Source: Candidatus Brocadiaceae bacterium (GTDB taxonomy: Bacteria; Planctomycetota; Brocadiia; Brocadiales; Brocadiaceae). From it: a stretch of DNA of 5,067 bases. Location of the stretch: contig JANLHY010000060.1 of NCBI GenBank assembly GCA_024653795.1, positions 1-5,067 of the forward strand, in the 5' to 3' direction. The position numbers were made by a program, and so were the translations under genes. Shown in pieces: positions 1 to 4,789 of the stretch. The first letter of the stretch is position 1; each line of letters opens with the position of its first letter. Under the pieces are notes generated by a model. That model was not told the DNA's origin. It ran no database searches and saw nothing but the letters and a program-made list of their open reading frames with translations.

Positions 1-75
1 CCCAGCACTCGCTACCCCTCCAACCACCAACGACAACCCCACCACCAACGCTCCTATCATTCCCTTCCCTTTCAT
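1..75 (-). CDS. N-terminus of an exported protein of unknown function (cut by window edge)
   Basis: Only the first 25 codons are present; the gene continues beyond position 1. ATG is at 75-73, preceded on the minus strand by a strong Shine-Dalgarno AAAGGAG with a 5-nt spacer. The peptide starts MKGKGM, followed by a hydrophobic run of Ile, Leu, Val, Gly and Ala (about residues 7-22) and a V-A-S-A|G end. That is a classic Sec signal peptide with an AxA-like cleavage site after residue 24; no lipobox cysteine is visible. The mature protein is therefore probably periplasmic, cell-surface or secreted. Its identity cannot be told from the visible part. Context is informative: it lies downstream of a sigma-54 activator gene in the same orientation and has a -24/-12 promoter at 273-288, so it is a likely target of that activator. 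Certainty is high for a real start and export signal, nil for function. Confidence 0.8.
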   Translation of the reverse strand, partial: MKGKGMIGALVVGLSLVVGGVASAG

Positions 76-80
76 CGCTT

Positions 81-94
81 CTCCTTTACCTCCT
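81..94 (-). promoter_or_regulatory. Tandem Shine-Dalgarno sequences before the exported-protein start
   Basis: On the minus strand two ribosome-binding motifs lie back to back: AGGAGG (94-89) and AAAGGAG (87-81), separated by one base. The nearer one is 5 nt from the ATG at 75-73, ideal spacing; the farther one is 13 nt away. The nearer motif fixes the start codon. The doubling predicts strong initiation or a ribosome standby site. Confidence 0.7.
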
Positions 95-153
95 AATTGT
101 CTTTATAGGAATATAGACCTCAATCTTTACTAATACACTTCTTCAACTACATT

Positions 154-174
154 GAGACGCATGCAATGCATCTC
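154..174 (-). other. Hairpin in the leader of the exported-protein gene
   Basis: Inverted repeat with arms GAGACGCAT (154-162) and ATGCATCTC (166-174) and a 3-nt loop. As minus-strand RNA it forms a 9-bp stem with one G-U pair. It lies about 80 nt upstream of the start codon, inside the leader predicted from the sigma-54 promoter. No T-run follows it on the minus strand, so it is not an intrinsic terminator. It could be an mRNA stability element or, as DNA, an operator. Confidence 0.45.
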
Positions 175-224
175 TACATTTTAAATATCCATCCTATACA
201 ATTTAATCATCTAAATTTGATAGC

Positions 225-234
225 CACCTCCTTT
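225..234 (-). promoter_or_regulatory. Strong Shine-Dalgarno sequence without a start codon
   Basis: The minus strand reads AAAGGAGGTG here, a ten-base match to the complement of the usual 16S rRNA 3' end. No ATG, GTG or TTG occurs 4-12 nt downstream. The first ATG (210-208) is about 16 nt past GGAGG and opens only a 9-codon frame. The site falls near +29 to +38 of the predicted sigma-54 transcript. Such orphan sites are known in some long leaders, where ribosome binding protects mRNA from decay; that role here is an inference. Confidence 0.4.
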
Positions 235-272
235 CGTAAACTAAATTTAAATGTAAGCGGGTTCAGCTAAAG

Positions 273-288
273 CGCAATAATTGTACCA
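273..288 (-). promoter_or_regulatory. Sigma-54 (-24/-12) promoter for the exported-protein gene
   Basis: The minus strand reads TGGTACAATTATTGCG from 288 to 273. Against the RpoN consensus TGGCAC-N5-TTGC, both invariant dinucleotides are present: GG (287-286) and GC (275-274), at the correct 12-nt spacing. TGG-AC matches in the -24 box and TTGC in the -12 box; the only box mismatch is T for C. The predicted transcription start is near 262, giving a leader of about 187 nt before the ATG at 75. The site faces the partial gene at 1-75 and lies just downstream of a sigma-54 activator gene, which raises its credibility. It is embedded in an imperfect inverted repeat, GCAATAAT (274-281) and ATTATATTGC (288-297). 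Confidence 0.65.
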
Positions 289-427
289 TTATATTGCATT
301 TCTAAAATATGAAATGTAACTACTTATAGTAACTAACATTATTTATAAATCAAATCTACAGCATCATTAGAAATAAAAGACTACAAATGGTCACTTAGGA
401 ATGGATTCTATTGGTGTAGTAGTTCTA

Positions 428-443
428 TCTATTTAAAAATAGA
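428..443. repeat. Perfect 16-nt AT-rich palindrome
   Basis: TCTATTT (428-434) is followed by AA and by its exact reverse complement AAATAGA (437-443). It lies about 170 bp upstream of the predicted sigma-54 transcription start and 57 bp past the regulator stop codon. It could be an activator-binding site or part of the transcript end; on the minus strand it contains five T in a row. Confidence 0.4.
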
Positions 444-456
444 CGCCATAAGAGAT

Positions 457-495
457 ATGACTATTTATGGTCACGAAGTGTCCTATAATAGTCAT
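457..495. repeat. 39-nt imperfect palindrome: candidate enhancer site or regulator 3' hairpin
   Basis: Two 18-nt arms (457-474 and 478-495) surround the loop GAA. The first nine bases ATGACTATT pair perfectly with the last nine, AATAGTCAT; three mismatches follow, then GG, one mismatch and CAC/GTG, giving 14 of 18 pairs. It begins 5 nt beyond the stop codon of the response regulator gene, where an mRNA 3' hairpin would lie, but no T-run follows on the minus strand. It is also about 195-233 bp upstream of the predicted sigma-54 start, a normal distance for an NtrC-type enhancer. Both readings are open. Confidence 0.5.
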
Positions 496-499
496 GCTA

Positions 500-1891
500 T
501 TATGACAGCACTTTTTCGAATAGTTGCAATTTTATCAATCTATTTCGTAGTGTTGTTCTTGGAATACCTAATATCTCAGCCATTTTAACTTGATTACCAT
601 TTGTTTTTTGATGTGCCCATTGGATGAGTTTCTTTTCAACTTCAGTAAGCGCGTCTTGCAAATTTATTTCTTGTTTATCGGACAAATCCATCGATAATAA
701 ATCTGTACATATATTATCAATCCTCCGCAAATATTCTGGAAGCGTTTCTATCGAAATACCCTTCGATTTAGAAAATGCAAGTGCGTGTTCAATAACATTT
801 TCAAGTTCTCTAACATTTCCAGGCCAATTATAAGCCAACAGAACGTCTATCACTTCCTGCGAAACGTCCGGCAGTGCATCTTCATATTGAGAGACAAACT
901 TCTTTAAAAAATAGTTAATTAAAAGCGGAATATCTTCCTTCCGTTCCCGTAATGGTGGAATAGTAATTGGCACCACATTCAACCGATAGAATAAATCTTC
1001 TCTAAAATATCCCTCTTTTACGTGTTCCAAAAGGTCTTTCTTCGTTGCGCAGATAATCCTGACATCAACACTCAGGGTTTCCTCGCCTCCAACCCTTTCA
1101 AACGTCCTTTCCTGAAGCACACGCAAGAGTTTGACCTGCATATCCAGCGGAATGTCATCCACATCATCCAAAAAAATCGAACCACCGTTTGCCAGCTCAA
1201 ACCTTCCACGCCTGGTTTTTACTGCTCCTGTAAAAGCGCCTTTCTCATGTCCAAAGAGTTCACTTTCCAATATCTCCCTGTTTAATGCAGCACAACTTAC
1301 CCTGATAAATGGACCATTTCTTCTCATACTATGGTAATGAATGGCGCCTGCTATTTTTTCTTTCCCCGTTCCACTTTCCCCTCGTATCAGAACGGTTGCC
1401 TCTCTCTCAGAAACGCTCTTTACGGTTTCAAGCACCCTTTTCATAGCCTCGCTATTTCCAATAATATTGCTGAACTCAAATTCAGATCGTATCTCTCTTC
1501 TTAGACGATTTACTTCAGCAGTCGTATTTTTATAGTATAGCGCTCTTTGAAGTTTGATAATTAACTCGTCGGTAGAAAATGGTTTTGAAATATAATCATA
1601 TGCCCCTTCTTTGATTGCCGATACAGCGCTTTCGAGCGTCCCATAAGCCGTCATGATGACGACTATAATCTCCTGATTATGTTTTTTAATCTCTTTGAGA
1701 AAATCCATCCCACTCATGCCAGAAAGTCTCAGGTCAGTCACCACAACATCATACTCTTCGGATTTCACCATTTTTAATCCATCAATGGCATTATCTACTG
1801 ATTTTACATTATATCCTTCTTTTTTTAATTGGCTTTCCAATGATATCCTCATGAGTTTTTCATCATCTACTATTAGTACCTTACCACTCAT
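500..1891 (-). CDS. NtrC-family sigma-54-dependent response regulator
   Basis: Complete 463-residue protein with the standard three-part layout. Receiver (about 3-118): acidic pocket D9/D10, phospho-acceptor D53 (VVVTDLRL), T81 and K103 (SKPF). AAA+ domain (about 141-370): Walker A GESGTGKE (171-178), sigma-54-contact loop GAFTGA (218-223), Walker B IFLDDVDD (239-246), likely arginine fingers R297 and R303 (FREDLFYRL), sensor II WPGNVREL (356-363). Fis-type helix-turn-helix at the C-terminus (about 417-456, ending PRTTLRNRL). It should be a cytoplasmic activator that binds upstream DNA and uses ATP to open sigma-54 promoters once phosphorylated. ATG at 1891 has AGGAG six bases upstream. The membrane kinase gene 195 bp upstream on the same strand is the likely partner. 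Oddities: Walker B has Asp where Glu is usual, the usual VNCAAL is VSCAAL, and the usual ATN of sensor I is ATK. Length is normal; the specific ortholog is not identifiable. Confidence 0.97.
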   Translation of the reverse strand: MSGKVLIVDDEKLMRISLESQLKKEGYNVKSVDNAIDGLKMVKSEEYDVVVTDLRLSGMSGMDFLKEIKKHNQEIIVVIMTAYGTLESAVSAIKEGAYDYISKPFSTDELIIKLQRALYYKNTTAEVNRLRREIRSEFEFSNIIGNSEAMKRVLETVKSVSEREATVLIRGESGTGKEKIAGAIHYHSMRRNGPFIRVSCAALNREILESELFGHEKGAFTGAVKTRRGRFELANGGSIFLDDVDDIPLDMQVKLLRVLQERTFERVGGEETLSVDVRIICATKKDLLEHVKEGYFREDLFYRLNVVPITIPPLRERKEDIPLLINYFLKKFVSQYEDALPDVSQEVIDVLLAYNWPGNVRELENVIEHALAFSKSKGISIETLPEYLRRIDNICTDLLSMDLSDKQEINLQDALTEVEKKLIQWAHQKTNGNQVKMAEILGIPRTTLRNRLIKLQLFEKVLS

Positions 1892-1911
1892 AAATCACTC
1901 CTCAATTTTTG

Positions 1912-2077
1912 GTAACAGTTCAGCTCACCGCAGAGAACGCTAAGATCGCAGAGGTTGTTAAAGAATAGACAGGGAAATTATGCGGATTCCTCCCCCTTTA
2001 TCCCCCTCCGTGAGGGGGACAGGGGGAGGAATCCGTTTTTCTCTGCGTTCTCCGCGCCCTTTGCGGTGAACTATTAC
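1912..2077. repeat. Nested inverted-repeat element (MITE-like) between regulator and kinase genes
   Basis: The element fills nearly the whole gap between the two genes. Ends: GTAACAGTTCA (1912-1922) and the inverse of GTAATAGTTCA (2067-2077). Inside each end lies a block of three 9-bp units: CGCAGAGAA, CGCTAAGAT, CGCAGAGGT from 1929, and inverted CTCTGCGTT, CTCCGCGCC, CTTTGCGGT from 2041. A 28-bp comparison of the two sides (1926-1953 against 2041-2068) gives 22 matches. The centre is a strong GC-rich hairpin (1983-2035). No open reading frame or clear target-site duplication is visible. A shorter element with the same ends lies at 4437-4540. Being non-coding, bounded by inverted repeats and present twice, it looks like a miniature, non-autonomous mobile element; that is inference. 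Confidence 0.7.
1983..2035. repeat. Strong GC-rich hairpin at the centre of the element
   Basis: Left arm CGGATTCCTCCCCCT (1983-1997) pairs perfectly with 2021-2035 over 15 bp. After a small internal loop (TTA against C), TCCCCCTC (2001-2008) pairs with GAGGGGGA (2012-2019) around the loop CGT. On the plus strand TTTTT (2036-2040) follows, so it resembles an intrinsic terminator in that direction, but no plus-strand gene reads into it. For the kinase-regulator transcript on the minus strand it would be a very stable intergenic stem without a trailing U-run. Confidence 0.75.
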
Positions 2078-2086
2078 TATTTCTCA

Positions 2087-4417
2087 TCATGTCAGGACTG
2101 CCATTTTTCTTACCGGTAAGCAAACAAAAAATGTCGTCCCTTCACCCACCTTACTTTCAACCAGTATATTTCCATTATGATCATCCATAATTCTCTTACT
2201 GATTGCAAGCCCTAATCCACTTCCCATTTCTTTTGTGGTAAAAAACGGATTAAATATTTTATTGAGAATTTCTTCTCTGATCCCAATTCCAGAATCTGTA
2301 ATCGCAACTTGTATATTCGATGGTTGATGATCACAATAACCGGTCTTTATTACAAGGTTGCCACCACCTGGCATACTATCCAGCGCATTTACAATAATAT
2401 TAATGATAACTTGTGAAATATTGTCTGCATCTCCATAAATATCAGGCAGTTCAGGTGATAAAACCTTCTCCAGGTGGATGCCTTGTTCTTTTATCCTGTG
2501 GTCTACAAACCGCAAGGAACTTTCAACAATTTCGTTTAGACTATGATTGGACATATGCGTAGAATACGGCCTGGAGAACGCCATCAACTGTTTGATAATT
2601 ACTTCGATCCGCTGCAACCCCTCAGACATCAAATCGAGAAACTCCAGATTTTGTGATGTATTTCCAGGTTCTTTCTTCATCATTTTTACAAAATTCTGCA
2701 ATCCTCCCAGCGGGTTATTTACCTCATGAGCAACACCGGCTGCCAATTCTCCCACAGCAGCCAGACGTTCAGCCTGAATCAGTTGCAACTCCATCCTCTT
2801 CCTCTCGGTAATATCCCTACAAATCCACTGAATTGTCTTCTTTGTACCATATTCAATCACGCTTGCACTTATACTGGTTGGAGTAAGCCTCCCATCAATA
2901 TGCTGATAATCTATATTATCCAGCATCCCAGACCCTGCCTCGCTTATCGTTGTCCACAATTGTTTTGTCCTGTCACGATCATATTCAGGAACAATTTCCC
3001 ATATCTTCTTTTTACTTAATTCATGTCTTGAATACCCTGTTATTTCCTCTGCTTTTTTATTTGAATCCACAATCGATGCCGAATCGGCATCGATTGTAAA
3101 AATAGCATCATTCGCAAGATTGATAGATTCTCTGTATTTTCCTTCGGATTCTCTCAGTTGCGCGGTTCTCTGGTGAATCTTCTGTTCAAGCCCTGCATAA
3201 GACTCTTCCAACTTTTCAGCCATCCTGTTAAACTCAGACGCAAGTATGCCTACCTCATCCCGTGATTTAATTAAAATACGATGCCCAAGTATCCCTTTCC
3301 CAATAGCATTAGCCCCCTGAACCAACTGAAGGATGGGATGTGTAATCCCGTGCGCAAGGATGAAAACGATAATTACGATAATCACTACACTCACGATCGC
3401 GAGGGTAATAACCTGATTTTTTAATTCCATGATGGGCATGAATGCCTCAGACGTATCCTGCTTTACAATTAACCCCCATTTCAACTGAGGTATATATCGG
3501 AAAGCCAGGAGAACGTCTACACCCCTGTAATCAAAAGCCTCCACAATGCCCTCTTCCATAGCATCTAACATAAAAGACTCAGGCACAACTGACTTCACAG
3601 GGATACTCATTTTTAACGCTGTATCCGAAAGATGCCGCGTGTTGTTAAGGAATATCAACTTATCCCCCTCTCGCCGCGCCAATAAGGTCTCGCCTGTTTC
3701 TCCTCTGTTTGGCCAGTCCTGGATCAATTGCTCAACAGAATCTTTTGTATTCACACGAATAAGTACGATACCGTTAATTACCTCTGTTTCTTCCATAGTA
3801 ATCGGGTCTGCTTTTTTCATCGTGCCGAAGATGGTCATTCCAATTTGTTTTGTATAATCCGAATAGTGAATATCTTTAAAGGGAATTCCCTGATTTTCTA
3901 AAACATTGAGGTAATACTTGTAATCAAAATCTACTAACCCGATATTTGATTCGTTGGTAGATATTACGATTTCACCATTTTCTGCGTCCAGAATAGATAT
4001 TTCATCACAATAGATAAATTTTCCCTTGAGTTCCCCTAAATATTCCGAAAGTCTTTTATAATAAACTTTACCAATTTCCGATTCTTTCATCCCCCCAATC
4101 GTATGAAATGCCTTCCTCAGGTAAAGCAAGTTAGAAAAAGACACTTCTAAGGATTTATTTGTCGAAAGAACACCAATATCAACAATTCGCTCCTGTAACC
4201 ATGTACTAAGCTGCGTCTTCTTTAAATCCGCAATGGAAGTAAGCTTTTCAACCACTCTTTCGTTTAATGCCTTCTTTCCGCTGTTATACGCCGTACTGCT
4301 TACAATCAGGATAGGGAGTGTCGTCATGAGTATGAAGTAGCAAATAAGCTTAACCTTGATACTCTTAAAAAAACCAACAAAACCCTTTATCCTGCTACTT
4401 TCTTTAATCATTTTCAA
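2087..4417 (-). CDS. Membrane-bound PAS-domain sensor histidine kinase (NtrB/AtoS type)
   Basis: A 776-residue sensor kinase in the inner membrane. Order of parts: short cytoplasmic N-terminus; membrane helix about 23-41; a large extracytoplasmic sensor, about 42-333, whose size and position suggest a Cache-type ligand domain; membrane helix about 334-355; HAMP about 356-410 running into a coiled coil; PAS about 425-540, ending in WICRDITERKR; HisKA with phospho-acceptor H564 (GVAHEVNNPLG); HATPase with N677 (N box), DSGIGI (708-713), NPFFTTKE and GSGLGLAIS (732-740). All catalytic motifs are intact. It should autophosphorylate on H564 and pass phosphate to D53 of the regulator encoded next on the strand. 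Start: TTG at 4417 has GGAG five bases upstream; ATG at 4411 (two codons in) has an 11-base spacer and is the alternative. The stop is TGA at 2089-2087. The ligand is unknown. Confidence 0.96.
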   Translation of the reverse strand: MKMIKESSRIKGFVGFFKSIKVKLICYFILMTTLPILIVSSTAYNSGKKALNERVVEKLTSIADLKKTQLSTWLQERIVDIGVLSTNKSLEVSFSNLLYLRKAFHTIGGMKESEIGKVYYKRLSEYLGELKGKFIYCDEISILDAENGEIVISTNESNIGLVDFDYKYYLNVLENQGIPFKDIHYSDYTKQIGMTIFGTMKKADPITMEETEVINGIVLIRVNTKDSVEQLIQDWPNRGETGETLLARREGDKLIFLNNTRHLSDTALKMSIPVKSVVPESFMLDAMEEGIVEAFDYRGVDVLLAFRYIPQLKWGLIVKQDTSEAFMPIMELKNQVITLAIVSVVIIVIIVFILAHGITHPILQLVQGANAIGKGILGHRILIKSRDEVGILASEFNRMAEKLEESYAGLEQKIHQRTAQLRESEGKYRESINLANDAIFTIDADSASIVDSNKKAEEITGYSRHELSKKKIWEIVPEYDRDRTKQLWTTISEAGSGMLDNIDYQHIDGRLTPTSISASVIEYGTKKTIQWICRDITERKRMELQLIQAERLAAVGELAAGVAHEVNNPLGGLQNFVKMMKKEPGNTSQNLEFLDLMSEGLQRIEVIIKQLMAFSRPYSTHMSNHSLNEIVESSLRFVDHRIKEQGIHLEKVLSPELPDIYGDADNISQVIINIIVNALDSMPGGGNLVIKTGYCDHQPSNIQVAITDSGIGIREEILNKIFNPFFTTKEMGSGLGLAISKRIMDDHNGNILVESKVGEGTTFFVCLPVRKMAVLT
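3069..3097. repeat. Perfect 14-bp-arm palindrome inside the kinase PAS coding region
   Basis: ACAATCGATGCCGA (3069-3082) is followed by a single A and then its exact reverse complement (3084-3097). It encodes the segment T-I-D-A-D-S-A-S-I-V near the start of the PAS domain (residues about 441-450). Arms this long are very unlikely by chance in 5 kb. The reading frame stays open through it. Confidence 0.8.
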
Positions 4418-4436
4418 ATATGCTCCAAAAATTTCT

Positions 4437-4540
4437 CGTAACAGTTCCCGTGTATCGGTATGTGTAAATGGCGCATGACAACCCCCTTAGAAAAAGGGGG
4501 TTGTCTTCTGCTTTTATTTTGAGTCGGCTGAACTGTTACG
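4437..4540. repeat. 104-bp inverted-repeat element upstream of the kinase gene
   Basis: The ends are perfect 11-bp inverted repeats, CGTAACAGTTC (4437-4447) and GAACTGTTACG (4530-4540). The right end, read inwards on the minus strand, continues AGCC, which resembles the AGCT of the element at 1912. A 29-nt hairpin sits in the middle: GACAACCCCCTT (4477-4488), loop AGAAA, and the exact complement (4494-4505). No coding potential and no clean target-site duplication are seen. It starts 20 nt upstream of the kinase TTG codon, so it would lie in the 5' leader of a transcript from the candidate promoter at 4563-4591. It appears to be a shorter relative of the element at 1912-2077. Confidence 0.75.
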
Positions 4541-4562
4541 GTTTCTTAACCTTTTATCAGAG

Positions 4563-4591
4563 ATTATATTTCCGCATTAATCTTAAATAAA
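4563..4591 (-). promoter_or_regulatory. Candidate sigma-70 promoter for the kinase-regulator operon
   Basis: On the minus strand a perfect -10 box TATAAT (4568-4563) has, 17 bp upstream, TTTATT (4591-4586), which matches the -35 consensus at only three of six positions. The start would be near 4556, giving a leader of about 139 nt that crosses the 104-bp element. In AT-rich DNA a lone TATAAT is not rare, so confidence is modest. Confidence 0.35.
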
Positions 4592-4650
4592 GCATATTTT
4601 CTTTATCACTCCTACCAGATTGGAACTGTCATGATGAAATATTCTTTTAA

Positions 4651-4679
4651 TTGACATTATTTGTTTGTATTATTATAAT
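4651..4679 (+). promoter_or_regulatory. Consensus sigma-70 promoter for the beta-propeller gene
   Basis: TTGACA (4651-4656) and TATAAT (4674-4679) are separated by exactly 17 bp: both hexamers match the housekeeping consensus at all six positions. Transcription would start near 4686 and run to the right into the exported beta-propeller gene, with a leader of about 104 nt to the ATG at 4790 (about 44 nt to the alternative ATG at 4730). Confidence 0.75.
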
Positions 4680-4715
4680 TTTAAATTAAGCCTTCGGCGA
4701 CTATTTTTATTTGCA

Positions 4716-4745
4716 TGTAGGGGCAATTCATGAATTGCCCCTACA
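4716..4745. repeat. Perfect 30-nt palindrome in the leader of the beta-propeller gene
   Basis: Each half is 15 nt, TGTAGGGGCAATTCA (4716-4730) followed by its exact reverse complement, with no spacer at the centre. It lies between the sigma-70 promoter and the gene, so it would form a hairpin in the mRNA leader. The centre contains ATG (4730-4732), in frame with the downstream gene, and AGGGG (4719-4723) in the left arm is six bases before it. Whether it is a dispersed repeat cannot be seen from one copy. Confidence 0.8.
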
Positions 4746-4789
4746 AGATTGAAATTCCTATACAATTAAATTTTATCCCATCAAAGAGC

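Larger units (their letters stand above)
76..499. other. Non-coding control region between regulator and exported-protein genes
   Basis: No credible gene lies in this AT-rich stretch of 424 bases; the only open frames are about a dozen codons or fewer. Moving with minus-strand transcription, it holds a long imperfect palindrome (495-457), a small AT palindrome (443-428), two copies of ATGGTCAC (467-474 and 387-394, exactly 80 bp apart), a partial IHF-like core AATCAA (348-353), the sigma-54 promoter (288-273) and the long leader. This order of upstream palindromes, AT-rich spacer and -24/-12 promoter is the usual architecture of enhancer-dependent promoters. Confidence 0.6.
4418..4789. other. 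Non-coding divergent control region between kinase and beta-propeller genes
   Basis: This stretch of 372 bases separates divergently transcribed genes and has no gene of its own. It contains the 104-bp inverted-repeat element beside the kinase, a candidate minus-strand promoter, the plus-strand sigma-70 promoter, a short GCC-TTC-GGC stem at 4690-4698 followed by a T-rich tract, and the 30-nt palindrome. I found no -24/-12 sigma-54 site on either strand. Confidence 0.6.

Noticed and set aside
181..210. Nine-codon minus-strand frame MIKLYRMDI after the orphan Shine-Dalgarno
   Set aside because: Its ATG lies about 16 nt past GGAGG, too far for normal initiation, and nothing suggests an attenuator peptide, such as runs of one amino acid.
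288..293. TATAAT on the minus strand as a sigma-70 -10 box
   Set aside because: No acceptable -35 hexamer lies 16-18 bp upstream, and the overlapping -24/-12 site explains the region better.
400..437. Short plus-strand frame of about 11 codons starting ATGGATTC
   Set aside because: Too short, with the AGGA motif touching the start codon and no supporting context.
624..1943. Several plus-strand open frames opposite the regulator gene
   Set aside because: They are antisense to a clearly coding, fully conserved NtrC-family gene, lack domain-like composition and have no convincing ribosome-binding context; they are frame shadows.
2001..2030. G-quadruplex in the G-rich arm
   Set aside because: Only two long G-runs are present; the sequence is far better explained as one side of a hairpin.
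1912..2077. CRISPR-like array from the 9-bp repeats
   Set aside because: The units are too short, adjacent without spacers, and arranged as mirrored blocks of an inverted-repeat element; no cas gene is present.
2547..3857. Plus-strand open frames opposite the kinase gene
   Set aside because: Same reason: all lie inside an intact histidine kinase gene on the other strand and show no family motifs.
4716..4745. Sigma-54 promoter inside the palindrome (GGC...TTGC)
   Set aside because: GG and GC are 15 bases apart instead of the required 12, so the boxes are out of register.
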